From: Lasiosphaeria ovina
Lineage: Eukaryota; Ascomycota; Sordariomycetes; Sordariales; Lasiosphaeriaceae
NCBI GenBank assembly: GCA_033439765.1
Contig: JAULSN010000003.1
Coordinates: 496,001 to 560,000, forward strand
DNA length: 64,000 nt
Direction: 5' to 3'
The notes beneath the pieces are model-generated. The model saw nothing but the letters and a program-made list of their open reading frames with translations, ran no database searches and had not been told where the DNA came from. Position 1 is the stretch's first letter. Each line of letters begins with the position of its first letter. A program made the position numbers and the translations under genes. Below, one piece after another: positions 1 through 10,660 of the stretch.

Positions 1-969
1 GTGCTTACCAGCCCAGTTTTCCTTTCAGGAACAGACAGGACGAAGAAGTTTTTGCTTTCCACTTTTGATATTCCTTCTTGGAGTACAGCCAGCTCACATT
101 GCCTTTGCTGCGCTCCCAGCTGCGGATGCTCTCAAACGTGCGCCGATCCCGACATAGGGCTTCAAAGAGCCTTAAGATTCTCTCCTCGCGCAGTGTCTTC
201 TTGGCGTCCTCCGAGAGACCCTGTATCAGAGCGCGCGACTTCCCCGACTGGCTCGCCTCCTGGAGCTGTCCACGTACGAACTCGGCGTTGACTTGCTTCT
301 CGATGATGGCGCCAAACATAGCTAGCTTCTGCCGTAGGTCGCCGAATTCGGCATCGAAATTGCTCAGAGCCGAAGCTGTGAACTGCGAGAACAAGGATTT
401 CCGCGTATACAGTATCGCCTTCCGACAGAGCTGAATTATGCAAATTAAATATTCGCAGGATAGGCTCTGGAGCACGTCTGATTTTGGGAAGAGCAGCGAA
501 AGCTCGCTGTGCACAGGGGCGGACCTTCCGATCTCCAAAAGTAGTGCTGATACCTTATCGAAGAAGGTGATGAAGCCCGTCGACACCTGAAGAAGGTCAG
601 AGAAGACATTGGCTAACGTAGTGCCCGACATACCTCGAGGCAGACACGAAATGCGGCCCAGACCCCACTCGCGACGAGATTCTGCGATCCTCCGATAAGC
701 ACATCGCCGATGGGGGCCAGGCGTTGTACCGCAACGAGAATATTCGTAAGGCGCTGGCCTTTGGATCGCCAGTGCCTGTGCTGTTTCCCGGCGCTGAAGT
801 CAATTTCGGCAGTCAATCGCGTGATGGCCGTCGTATCAGGCAACCCTTCTCTCCTGAGATCGACAAATGTGCGTCGCTCCTCGGCGCACAAGCAGCTCTC
901 ATAATCGCGCAACTCCTGTTGTAAGCGAACCCCGGGCTTGAGCCGGGCGGCATGTACCATGGCCAGCAT
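1..969 (-). CDS. NACHT/STAND receptor, 5' part only (DUF7708-like N-terminal domain)
   Basis: This is the 5' end of a minus-strand gene that leaves the window at its left edge. I read exons at 969-634 and 586-9, separated by a 47-nt GT-AG intron; another donor (GTAAGC) begins at position 8. The visible 304 or so residues hold a helical domain of the type that precedes NACHT in fungal NLR-like proteins, with segments such as SGVWAAFRVCLE, FDKVSALLLEIGRSAP and LCEYLI-like SLSCEYLICIIQLC. The last residues, LFLKGKLG, are the usual lead-in to a P-loop, so the nucleotide-binding domain should start just beyond the edge. By analogy with the family it would be a cytosolic signalling ATPase with a role in allorecognition or defence. 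The start at 969 is the first in-frame ATG; an upstream exon cannot be excluded. Confidence 0.75.
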
Positions 970-1226
970 CTTGGATGGTTCGAGATGCTGTGACAGATGT
1001 GATTGATTGAACTAGATAGGGATACGATGTTGGGGTCGTGAGATGACAGGTGATCGAGGAATACGCAGTGCTCTCACGAGAGCCTCGCCAAAGACGAGCT
1101 GGTGGACGGCTTGCGGCTGAACCTTGCTTGGCATCCAAGTTTAGATTAGCGCCAATTAGAATGGAATGACAGTGCATGAAAAGGCGCACTGCCATTGTGT
1201 GACTGCGCCACCTCCAACTTTCTTGG

Positions 1227-3116
1227 CTACCCAAACGCGACGGCGATCTCAGTGTCACTTGTGCGTATAATTTCCAACCTGGAATCAGTCCACAAAATCT
1301 CGCGACTCCAGTTGCCGGGCGCATGCTTCCAGAAGCCTTTGACCACCGCGAGGGCAGGCAGCACGCTCGCAGGGCTGAGCGCCCGCACCGGGTTCTCCAT
1401 AAAGTACTCGACCGACTGGCAGATGTTGTATGCCGTTTCGCGGGGCCACTGGCTCCTGTGGCCAAGCGGCGGTAGCAGGTGCATGGTGAAGTGCCGTAAA
1501 CAGAGGGGCTCCGCGCCGGCGTCGCAGGTGCATGAGAAGTTGCTCCTGCCCAGGGCGTCGAGGATACCCAGCGACCGCTCGAGAATCTCGTACGTGAAGC
1601 AAAGGTGAGCGTGAAGCGTGAGCTTCGCCACCCAAGAATATAGGACGTTCTGGCCGATGACGAAGGAAGGAAAGCGGAATGCCACGGGGAACAGCTTGCC
1701 CGAGTCTGGGTTGTCGGCCAGACTGTCAATCTTGGAGAGCTCAGGGTGGTAGAGCGCTCCGGGAACAGTGGCCTTGAATCGAACGAACCACTCGTCCAGG
1801 GCGTTCTCGATCATGTAGCCTTGGCGTATGGTGCCGACGGCGGTGGCCAGAAACAGGTGGGGGTTTCTGATGTGCTGGAGGCGCTCGCGCTGGGCAGACA
1901 GTTCGGGGATGTCGAGTAGTATGTCGAGCAGGGTGTCGAAGGGGGTCTTGCTGCCCGGGGCTGCGGACCACGGGATATCTCGCCACTCGGGCAGCGCCAA
2001 AAAGGTCTTCTTGGACTGGACAATTCCCTGGAACATCTGCCCATGGTCAGGATCTGGCGGGATGGGGGTAATTTGAGAAGATAGCGCTAGTAGGACTTAC
2101 GATGTGTATGCGAAGAATCTGGAAGACGCTGTGCCCCAGGCCCGAAGTGTGGGCACTGGCTCCTCGCGTGTGGAGAATGTGCATCGTGGCGTTGAAATGC
2201 GACAAATAGCCATCTGGTGTGCCTCCTGGGCACTCCACTACCTCGTACCTTTGCCATGTTAGTGTGTGTGTGTGGGGGGGGGGTAATGGGTGTAAGCAAC
2301 GAGACGATAAGCAATTTCACGTTGACGATAGATGTAACTGTGGAAGTCGCTCTTCGAGAAGATAAAATGAAACATGGCCTCGTACATGAGTAGCGCTAGG
2401 CAGGTGGCTAGACTTTGCTCGGACCAGCCCGCCGAGAGGTTGCGGGCTAGATCTCGCCGCATCTCCGACAGGCCCTTTGTGTAAAGCCGCAGACTCTCGT
2501 GGATAAGCGTGGGATGGGAACGTCGTCCCAGCCGTGCTGTGCAGACAGCCAGTAAGGTGTCTTCGAGTGCCGGGGTGAGGTCGGGGAGGGAGATGACCTG
2601 AGTGATCCAATCGCTGCGGTCGCCGAGTGCGTTGCTGGCCGGGAGGCGGCTCTCGGCAAACATGGAGAAGAACTTGTCCCTGAATGCGCTGCGGCTGCAG
2701 ATTTGTTGGGGCAGGGTTGCAGCGGCCAACGGCTTGGCGAGGGCCGTCTCCCGCGGGGACGGTGCTCTGTCTTTTTGTGGGGGGGTTGATGGCTTGCGTC
2801 TCCACCTCGACACCAGGACAACGCCCGAGCCGGATTCGTCAGTCTGTGGTCCGTCATCGAGTGTTGGCGATTCGTCAAATCTCATCTCCTTGGACAGGAT
2901 AAAGGCATGTGGGCGCTTGTATCCCGTGCAAACCCGCCCCGACTTGGTGCATTTCTGACAAGGGTTTTCCCCATCACACTTCCCAAGGGTTAGCCATTCA
3001 GACCGACTGCAGGAAATGGGAATGTGGCAGGACGGAGAATAATGCGGGGCGGCAAGAACCTTGATCTTCCTACGCTTGCAGTCATGACAAGCATTCGCTC
3101 GCGGTACTCCGACCAT
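1227..3116 (-). CDS. Zn2Cys6 (GAL4-type) transcription factor
   Basis: Four exons: 3116-3060, 2978-2386, 2248-2101, 2036-1227 (535 residues). The N-terminus carries the canonical binuclear zinc cluster C-x2-C-x6-C-x5-C-x2-C-x6-C starting at residue 10, followed by the usual GY. The rest looks like the fungal-specific factor middle region (Fungal_trans_2/DUF3468 type), including GLGHSVFQILRIHI. It should bind DNA in the nucleus and regulate unknown targets. Intron 1 (3059-2979, 81 nt, donor GTTCTT) falls between the third and fourth residues around the third zinc cysteine, has no stop and keeps the frame. Intron 2 (2385-2249) joins two copies of GTACGAG, giving MYEVVECPGG. The gene is divergent from the membrane protein at 3732, sharing about 615 bp of upstream DNA. 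Confidence 0.85.
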
Positions 3117-3731
3117 GTTGAAACTTGGGGGCAGATGCCGAGGGCGGCGGATGCGGTTGGGTGCTACGATGGTTCGGGTTCGAAGCGACGCCGCGAGAAC
3201 TGGCAGTGGGCGTCCAGCAGCCAGCCGCCCAGACTTTTAGGCACTGAGAGAGACGGGTACCCAAGTGGGCTTGTCGCGCTGGGTGTACGCAAGATGCTGG
3301 CGTGTGCGAGGCGGTGGAGGGCGTGGAAGCTGTTGGGGGAAGACCGAAGAAGAATTTCAAACGTCGGTCAGAGGCCCAGGGTCGTGGCGCGGCTTGTGTC
3401 ACGGTATGGCTCATGTGTACATACGCATGCACTAGCCGTTTCTGGTCAGATTCCGCGGAAGGAACGATGATCAGCAATGATCTGATTGGCCGCCTGCAAT
3501 CGGGCCGCCCTCAGATGCCGCACGCTTATCTCCGAGGCAGACTCAACTCTTGAAGTTGCACAGTGCTTCCCCTTTATAATATGGCCATGTCTTCTCTTAA
3601 AAAGAAGAAAAGAGCATTTAAACGCTGTCAGAGAAACATAAACTTCCCGTCTGTTTTTTTTTTCCCTTTCCCATCCAAGCGCAAAACTCGACCACCACCT
3701 CCCCATCACCACAGCCAACGAACCACGGTTC
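3117..3731. promoter_or_regulatory. Divergent intergenic region between the Zn2Cys6 factor and the DUF7702-like gene
   Basis: 615 bp with no convincing gene. The right end holds a long pyrimidine-rich tract (about 3652-3700) just upstream of the ATG at 3732, a common feature of fungal promoters. No operator was identified. Confidence 0.4.
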
Positions 3732-4695
3732 ATGGACTCACACACGGCGGCTGCCATCGCGCAGCTGGTCTTCTATATCCCTGCAATCCCAGTTGCATTT
3801 TACTTGTGCTTCAGGAACTGGAAGTACAGACCGCGGATGGCATGCTATCCTGCAGTCCCCTTCACCAACAGTGAGCAACTCGATACCTGGACTCGTTGGC
3901 TCTTGTGACTGAGACTCTGCAGTTCGGCTCGTCGGAGCAATTCTTGTCATCGTCGAGGAACAGAACCAGGCCAACACTAGCTTGATCGCTGCCACGCTTG
4001 TGCTGCTGAATCTCGGGCTGGTTCCACTGGTCCTGAATTATCTTGGCTTTGTCCGCCAGGTGTGAGTGGCGGTCTCCCCGACTCTAAGACCTCCCACTAA
4101 CACCCAACTCAGGTTTCGGTCGAGCTTCAAGGACAGCAAAGGGGCGAAAAGATTCTCATTCGTCATTCACCTCTTCATACTAGGAGCCGTCGCCCTTATG
4201 AGTACCAGCGGAGCGCTCGCTGGCCAGCCGGACCGCGCCAACACCCAGTCCAGGGTGGCCAAGGTCGCTTACATCGAATTCACGGGAATTCTCCTCGCCC
4301 TCATTGGCATGACCGTAGTGCTGTACTTTAAGCAGGGTAAAGTCAGAGACAGTGACAGGATTGTGCGTTCCTACCCCACTCGTCAGTCAAACAGACCACA
4401 AATGCTGACCTGAACACAGTATCTCAAGTGGATGCTGATTGCTTCCATATTCCTCGCCGTGCGCACCGTTTACGGCCTCCTCGGCGTGTTCGAGCCGAAG
4501 GGCGACTTCACTCAAGTCCTAAGATCGCAGTGGAACCCGCTGTTTGGGTCCGCGGTCGCCTTCTCGCTCATGGCTCTGCTTCCCGAGTACCTCGCCCTCT
4601 GCTGTTATTTTAGGCTAGGGTTCCACCGCCTTCACACTTGTAGACGGGAAGACCTAGAAGAGGTGGCGCCGGAGGTGAGACTTCACAGCCGTTGA
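3732..4695 (+). CDS. Multi-spanning membrane protein, DUF7702-like
   Basis: Four exons: 3732-3870, 3923-4061, 4113-4362, 4420-4695 (267 residues). The product is mostly hydrophobic, with about seven predicted membrane segments. The first is AAIAQLVFYIPAIPVAFYLC; later ones include GAILVIV...LIAATLVLLNLGLVPLVL and FVIHLFILGAVALMS. The order of segments, the RLVGAIL motif and the length fit a widespread fungal membrane family of unknown function that I know as DUF7702. No catalytic motif is visible. Introns are 51-57 nt; the third donor (GTGCGT at 4363) was chosen because it keeps frame into YLKWMLIASIF. An alternative donor at 4342 would also keep frame. The gene is divergent from the Zn2Cys6 factor, which may or may not regulate it. 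Confidence 0.75.
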
Positions 4696-5430
4696 GCTGT
4701 TGTTCCCGGCAAAGCATGGGGGATGTTGGGGCTGGTTGGAGGTTCTTGATCAGCGAGGGGCCAGTCCGCGATCTGGAGAGAGGTTGGATAATTGACAGCA
4801 TCCGAGAGATTTACTTAGAGTAAGGACAGATCGTTCGACATTGTATTTTATTTTGTAATCTCTTTATTAGCGGCAGTTAGATTCTCACTCGTCATAGCTA
4901 TTAATTTAATTTCCACCAGCGATCACTTTCTAAGCGAGATTCACATAAAGCTCAAAGAAAAGCTGATTCACGGCAGGTATGACTGCCGGTGCCGTTTAAT
5001 TGTTTGACTTTTGGCATTATTGCGGCAAATGCTTAATTAATTGGAGAGCTTTGATGCACGTACCCGCCTACTTTTTCAACCTACCCCCAGGGGGTCTTTG
5101 GCTAACCCTGGCAATCCTGGTCTAAGCATCTTGGACTACTTATACGGTGCATTAGTCCTTTATCGTCGTCCGAACAGAGGTAATTATCACTGGCCCTACG
5201 CCGCATCCTAACACGAGTGCGATTGCGCCGTGTAAGTCTAGAGGTTAGCAATGAGCGCTTTGAATAAATAATCCCTGTAGATTCATGGAATCGGGGCACG
5301 GGTTTGAAACTCATTTTAATCAGTTAACCAGTGGCTCATTGGACCGGCGTGCTCTTGTATTCGCCGCCTGGATGAGCGTATCGCGGTGAAGCTGTGCCAG
5401 ATCCCTCGCGTTCCTAAATGCGGCAGCTCC
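4696..5430. other. Intergenic, no gene seen
   Basis: 735 bp, moderately AT-rich around 4840-5060. Short open frames exist but none has family-like composition. It contains the 3' ends of two convergent loci. Confidence 0.5.
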
Positions 5431-6664
5431 TCAAATAAATGTCTCATAGCTACCCGTTAAAGCATAGGCGTCAATCTGAGTCATATGGTGCTCCGGCCGC
5501 CCTTCTGGAGCGGTCGGCTCTGTGGCGTGGTGGGCATATAGCGGGAGCGTGCCCGTTCCGGCATGGTATGTCGAGCTGTGGGTATAGGCGTTACCGTCGT
5601 ACACTGGCTCCTCTTTGCCATAACTCTGCAGGCTGTACATGGCGCGGGCTCCGTGAGCCACGTCATAGCATGCCTGGCGCCGTGTAATTTCTGCACCTCC
5701 CCTGGGACCCTTAGCCTCGAGAAAGAAATTGGGTGCTACTGGCACGTCGGCGTGTTTTGTGGGTATAATCATCCGACTCAGGTCTTCTCTCACCACCTTG
5801 TCGAGGTCTCCTAGCCAGGCTCCATCAGAGAAATCTGGTGCTGGCATAACCGTCGCACCCTCTGTTAGTGACTCGAGGTTGGTGAATGGGAGATTGCCCT
5901 CGTTCGGGACGTCAGCGTTGCCAGTAATGATCGGAATCACATTACGCATTATGGTGCCCTTCGACTTGGTGTTATTCTTCCTCTTCAAGTCTCAGAACCC
6001 CAACTGAGGAAATGCGATGGCGAGAGAGAGGCTCTGGGCGCCAAGAACTCCACACGCGCTTGGCCAATGTTCTCAGGTTCAGGGGTCAGACGATCGCCTG
6101 GATATTCGTATCCTTCCGGGCACACATTGTATTCAATTAGATGCTGCTCGAAATTGTCGTCATGGGCAGACGATCACCTGGATTTAGAAGAGGTATCTGT
6201 TGGGTTTGTGGACTTTGTCGACTTTGTTCGTTGGCTGGAAGATGCAGAGGCTCGGCTAGAAGCCATTTGAACTCCGACGTGTTTCGGACCAGGACACTGA
6301 GGCCAGTTAGTTGATTATCGCGCAACTTCGATCTAGACATACCCCTTGAAGATAGCGAAGATCTAGACTACCGTGTCTCACAAACCGGGTAAGGTCTGTT
6401 GAGTATAACGTAGGTGCTGCTAGTTCCAAGGCAGGCTGAACGCTAGTCCGCCGGTCAGGTTCTCGCAATGCGCGAGGAGTAAGCCAGGCTTTTGACAGGC
6501 CGTCCCAGAATCTCGCTGGAAAGTTTGAGGAACTCTGGAGTCTGCCTCCTGAGCCTGATCTTCTTGCTCGGACGGTGTTCGTGCGGATATGAAAGTAAAA
6601 CTACAAGAATTATGACCAAAGCTTTCGGCTGGGCTGAGATAGTGTTGGGCGTTGGGGAGTCCAT
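5431..6664 (-). pseudogene. Broken gene of a common fungal family with a PD-(D/E)XK-like motif
   Basis: An intact minus-strand frame from about 5990 to 5431 ends in YALTGSYETFI. It carries PDFSDGAWLGD, then about 40 residues on NFFLEAKGP, then RRQACYD, a spacing that resembles the PD...ExK catalytic pattern and trailing Gln/Tyr motif of RecB-like PD-(D/E)XK nucleases. Upstream, from about 6150 to 6008, a second frame reads YPGDRLTPEP...FLAPRASLSP, the piece I expect before it in this family. The two are separated by a frame change and a TGA at 5994-5992. A lysine/arginine-rich N-terminal remnant (KSLAYSSRI) lies near 6520-6480. The product therefore cannot be made in one piece. The family is recognised from memory of many fungal genomes; the nuclease assignment is inference. 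Confidence 0.6.
6083..6183. repeat. Short direct duplication inside the broken nuclease-like gene
   Basis: A 21-nt segment around 6083-6103 (core cagacgatcgcctggat) recurs at 6163-6183 (core cagacgatcacctggat) with few mismatches. It suggests a local duplication that helped break the gene. Confidence 0.5.
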
Positions 6665-7223
6665 ATTTTTCGGATTTTGCTTGTATAGGTTAGGTTGTGA
6701 CCTTCGTCATCTCGTGCCGATCGGCACCTTACCATTCGGCCCAATCCTTCCACAGAGGATCCTTATATCCATCGTCACGCTAAACCAACGTGCTAAACTA
6801 AGCACCAACGGTAAGCGCTAGCAGGGGTGGGAATATCTCCCACTAAGGTTGTCCCGCATGTATAATCTTCCTTAACCACTAACCCTATCTTAGGACTCGT
6901 TTATGTGGTACTTATTTTCTACGGCTGACATTGAACCAGCAGTGACGGAGACTGACCCCCTTTTACCTCAGTCCAAGCTAAATTCATTTAAACGCCAAAC
7001 CACCTCTTGCCAGGATATACATGGAATTCTACTCCAATCGTTGAGCCTCCGAGCCAAGATGGCGAACCGTGCTGGTATAGCGAAACATAGTATGGCTTCC
7101 AGGCATTGATCTTGAAGCTGAATATTAAGCAGAAAATCCCACGCTCCAGAGCATGTCTGACATTTGGGCAATGAATAAAAAAACAAGGGCCGTTAAGCTA
7201 ACACTTCCTGCCTATTATGTAGC
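6665..7223. other. Intergenic, no gene seen
   Basis: About 560 bp upstream of the broken nuclease-like gene and downstream of the UstYa-like gene. Short frames only; nothing supported. Confidence 0.4.
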
Positions 7224-8201
7224 TTATCTTACAAGAAGCCCGCTTCTCTCCCCAGCCCTATGCTCTTCGGCAAACGTTTTGATAGCCGCCCAATCCCTGC
7301 ACTGGTGAGTCGAGTTCGCTCCAGTGAATCCATACCTCGTCACCCGCCCGTCCGGTCCGAGTGTCTGGTCGTTGGCGTAGTCTAGAGTCGTGTCGCCGGC
7401 GCAAAGGATGGCCTGGCGAATGTACTGTTTGTGGTCAAGTCAGCTGCTTGGCGTTTTGCACATACGCGGGACAAGAAAAGGGAACCGAACGTCTAGACAG
7501 TGATATTCGTGTCCGTCACCTGTAAACCGAGACTTGTCGTGCTTTTCGTATTTGATGATGACGTCGCGCACAACAGCCTGAACGTCTTTTGGTTAGTCTG
7601 TCCGTAAATGGGCTGCATGAAAGCGTGCATCATGTACCTACCAAGCAGTGAAGCTGGTGCGTGACAGACAGCGAATAGATCTCGCCCTGTTCAGGATCGT
7701 CGGGGATGGGTTCGCTTGCCGGCATGTTGAATCGCCGGGGGTGCGTGACGCGGACGAAGCCCGAACCGACTGGGATTAATGTCAGGGGTTGACCATAGCT
7801 TTGTTTTTGTGCGTGAAAGAGTGACTCACCCGGTGCAAGGTCGTTCCAAAGTTTGTCCCCTTTGACTCCCGAATCTTCATACTCGGTGGGGAATTTGAAG
7901 GTGACCGGTTTAACAGGAACTGGATGGTGTTTGTTAGCTCGGTTCTTCATAGACTCGCCATGGCCGTACTATCAGGTATGAATGCCTGCTGAGAGAGAAG
8001 ACCGTCTCCCACGGCAGGCTGTGTTTGTGATAGTACCGCGGGATTGCCCTGTCCTAGAGCAAACCCCAGCGCAAACGATGCCACCGAGACGACCGCAGCA
8101 AGCAATCCGGTAGATATGATGCTACATGGCAATGTTCTCTTGGGATGGTACGCGGTCCTGTCGTTTTCGTCAAGCGGAATTGCTGTGTACGCGTCCTCCA
8201 T
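7224..8201 (-). CDS. UstYa-like (DUF3328) oxidase-family membrane protein
   Basis: Five exons: 8201-7970, 7919-7830, 7769-7642, 7577-7491, 7424-7224 (245 residues). The N-terminus is cytosolic and short, followed by one membrane anchor (about residues 27-52). The C-terminal domain carries both HxxHC motifs that define the family: HQLHC just before the third intron and HEYHC before the fourth. The flanking residues RRFNMPASEPIPDDPEQ, KYEKHDKSRF and GFTGANSTHQCRDW also match family style. UstYa and relatives catalyse oxidative cyclisation of peptide side chains in dikaritin-type RiPP pathways (ustiloxin, cyclochlorotine); many members are orphans. I found no precursor with Kex2-type repeats, methyltransferase or P450 beside it, so a pathway cannot be named. 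Introns are 50, 60, 64 and 66 nt; the 60-nt one is free of stops. Confidence 0.88.
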
Positions 8202-9033
8202 TTTTTGGGGCGAGCAGTTATAGACTACCTGAGGTTACTGGGTAAGAGGCTTAAGTTCATTCCAGCCTCAAGAAGGAGCCGGCAAAATTAATCTCCGGCG
8301 CGCGTCGTGCCACACGTCCCAGAAAATTGAAGCCCATTTACCCAACAGGCTAAAGTGCCCCGGTCTAGGAGCCTTGGGAGCACACGTGATGTTGACACGG
8401 CAGAACCACAGGAACAAAATGGAGATAAGACAAGCCGCGGATAGGCTCAAAATGATGTAGGGCGAACAATTTTATCCCTAAATGTTTGTTAGCGGGTGAC
8501 TTTCCAAGACCTAAAAGGACCTCAACGTTTTATGACTCACCCGTAAAGGATTTCCCCCAAGGTAGGCAATAGCCACTTAGATTCCTATCTTAGAAGCCTA
8601 GAGGCCTATCTATTTTCTAGAAATACCTACATATAATAGGACTTTGTTATATTCAATAGCCAATAGTCTTTATCAAATCGGCACCACCTCTATCTTGAAA
8701 AAGGGTTATAATTTAGAGTTAAATAGCTAACAAGCAACTAATAAAACGCAGTAACTATCTTGTAATTGTGTGAAGCTAATTAGTGAGTCGCTTGAGGAAG
8801 CGCCTTAACTAAGAAAACAACGTTATTCGCACTCAACTACAACAGCTAATGAGGCTGTGAGCGTGGTAACACCCACCACGACCCTGAACCCCAGGACCTG
8901 GGGTCATCATTTGCAGCCTAATTACACGATTTCCAAGTAACAAAGCAAACTAACAAGATACATCTAAAGCCGACCGCCCCCCACAGAGCCCTGAGCACGC
9001 GTCCGCCAACTGATCCACAAGGGCTTTAGCAGC
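8202..9033. other. TA-rich intergenic region with a dispersed repeat
   Basis: About 830 bp. The stretch 8470-8650 is repeat-derived (listed separately). A minus-strand 60-codon frame at 8268-8450 begins with a hydrophobic stretch (LSAACLISILFLWFC) but has no recognisable relative and I do not call it a gene. The rest up to 8960 is AT-rich. Confidence 0.5.
8471..8650 (+). repeat. Dispersed MITE-like repeat, copy 1
   Basis: The left part holds a motif shared with three other sites (aatgtttgttagcgggtgac, 8491-8510; compare 36327-36360 reversed, 45781-45810, 60985-61010). The right part, about 8500-8640, aligns by eye with 47780-47920, including ctagaaatacctac in both. TA-rich divergence and lack of any frame suggest a decayed non-autonomous element. 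Confidence 0.5.
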
Positions 9034-9623
9034 CTACGGCCTGTAGAAAGCCCTGCAAAGGCTGCAAATGGCACCCAAAATGGTGACGGGCGTGATGTTG
9101 CATCGCCTGCATCTGTGCTTTGTGGGCGTCGAAGACAGCCTGAGAGCAGAGGACCCGGTAATGGGGCGGAGAGCGGGAACTGAAGCCGGCGTGTAGGTTG
9201 TGGCTGATGCAGTGGGAGCAAGCAGCGAGGCGTAGTCAAAGCTGGGAAGAGCCAGAGCTGTCGGAGCTGGAGTGTAGGCGGGTGGCCTCACGGCATCCCG
9301 CCTTCTTTGCATGTCTGCGGCCGTCCTGTGAGCCTGATATGCAGGCACTACGGTCTTACATACTGTCCGACCAAACGTGGTGCAATTTGTGCACATCGTG
9401 CCAGCGGGCAAAGAAGAAATGTCACAGTCCCAGAATTGACGGCTTCCACAGTAGCCGCAGCGTGGGAGGGCCTGTGTTGCATCATTGGTAATTAATTAGT
9501 ACCGCGATTATATGAAGAGAGAGAGGCACGACTTACATCGCAAACTGTGCACAGAATCGCAACTCCTTTGATATTTTTAACCTCCGCGGCCCGCTTGCCG
9601 CATATCTTGCAACGTTGTTCCAT
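9034..9623 (-). CDS. Small multi-zinc-ribbon protein, array member A
   Basis: Two exons, 9623-9537 and 9471-9034, with a 65-nt intron (donor GTAAGT, branch TACTAAT); 174 residues. The protein has three CxxC...CxxC ribbons: CKIC...CTVC in exon 1 (residues 5-28), CGYC...CTNC at about 34-59, and CRRC...CSLC close to the C-terminus. Between ribbons 2 and 3 lies a low-complexity Ala/Pro/Thr linker. Each ribbon should bind one zinc; the function is unknown. It has the same layout as member D, including exon 1 ending directly after the first ribbon and an identical length. It is the most downstream member of a head-to-tail array of five genes. Confidence 0.7.
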
Positions 9624-10660
9624 TGTGGTCTTTCTTATTGTGCGGTAGTTACGAAAGGATTTAGCTGTTGATTCGTGGAGTATTGGAAATTAAACCCTGT
9701 GGAAATGTTGATGGAGATACTGGAAGCGACTTGGGCTTATATAGCTGGAGCAGGGTGGTGAATTCTCATACAATTGCTAGTAACGTTATCGTCATTGGTT
9801 TTCATCATGAGGTAAGTAGCTTCTAAGATGACCCGTCATTAAAATCACCGTAGTGGAACCATTTCATCTTATGCGATCTATATTGGTAGACCTACAGTGA
9901 TAAACATTCCATTCGTAGTCCTTGGCTCGAGGAATGACTATACCTGTGCCACATAATAGAATTCCCTCCTCCTAAGCGCCCGTTCCGCAGACAGTAAAAG
10001 CTGGAATGAAAGTGATTCTGAACCTTCCAATAGATTTTGAAGACGTACTAACCAGGTTATATCTTAAAATACATTTCGCTTTTGTGATAAAACTAACTGT
10101 GGAGGTCCCTCCTAAAGACAAGTCTAATTGAAGCAGGCGAAATAATACATATCTTAACAGTGATTACCCTACATTTATGCTAGTGTGACAATCTCACGCA
10201 ATCAAAAACTTACTTCAATTGTTGGAGTAAGGAACACGTGCTTTGTTAGCATAGGTATTTTGCTATATACGGCCCTTTGCGTATCTAAATATTCAGATAT
10301 AGAGTGATATGGCCGTTCAACTTTCTCTTGTTTAAGAATTTCGAAGACCTGAATCATGAACAGAGGAGCACGGTTTTAGTGAATTAATTAAAGCTATGTA
10401 ATGCAGTGAAACATTCTACACAGCCAGCCGCTTCATGAGGCAGCAACCAAGAAAGGGAGACAATCGCACTCGAGCACTGTAGGTGGCGAGTTGTGCAAAT
10501 AAACCCTAATTGCTCTGGACCCCTGACTCCCGGGTCGCTGGCATGCCAAAGCCCACGTCGTCATCAAACAAAAAGAAAAACCACCTCTGTGGATTTGAAC
10601 CAACCATTCCGGTGGCTGCGCACGCCAGACAAGCGAAGAAGCGTCCCCAACTCACTGCTT
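9624..10660. other. AT-rich intergenic spacer within the ribbon-gene array
   Basis: About 1 kb without a supported gene; AT-rich from 9780 to 10420. It contains the promoter of member A on its left side. Confidence 0.5.

Noticed and set aside
8268..8450. 60-codon minus-strand frame with a hydrophobic start, as a possible secreted peptide or RiPP precursor for the UstYa-like gene
   Set aside because: No Kex2-type repeats, only one Cys near the core, no clear cleavage site, and it lies in TA-rich repeat-bearing DNA.
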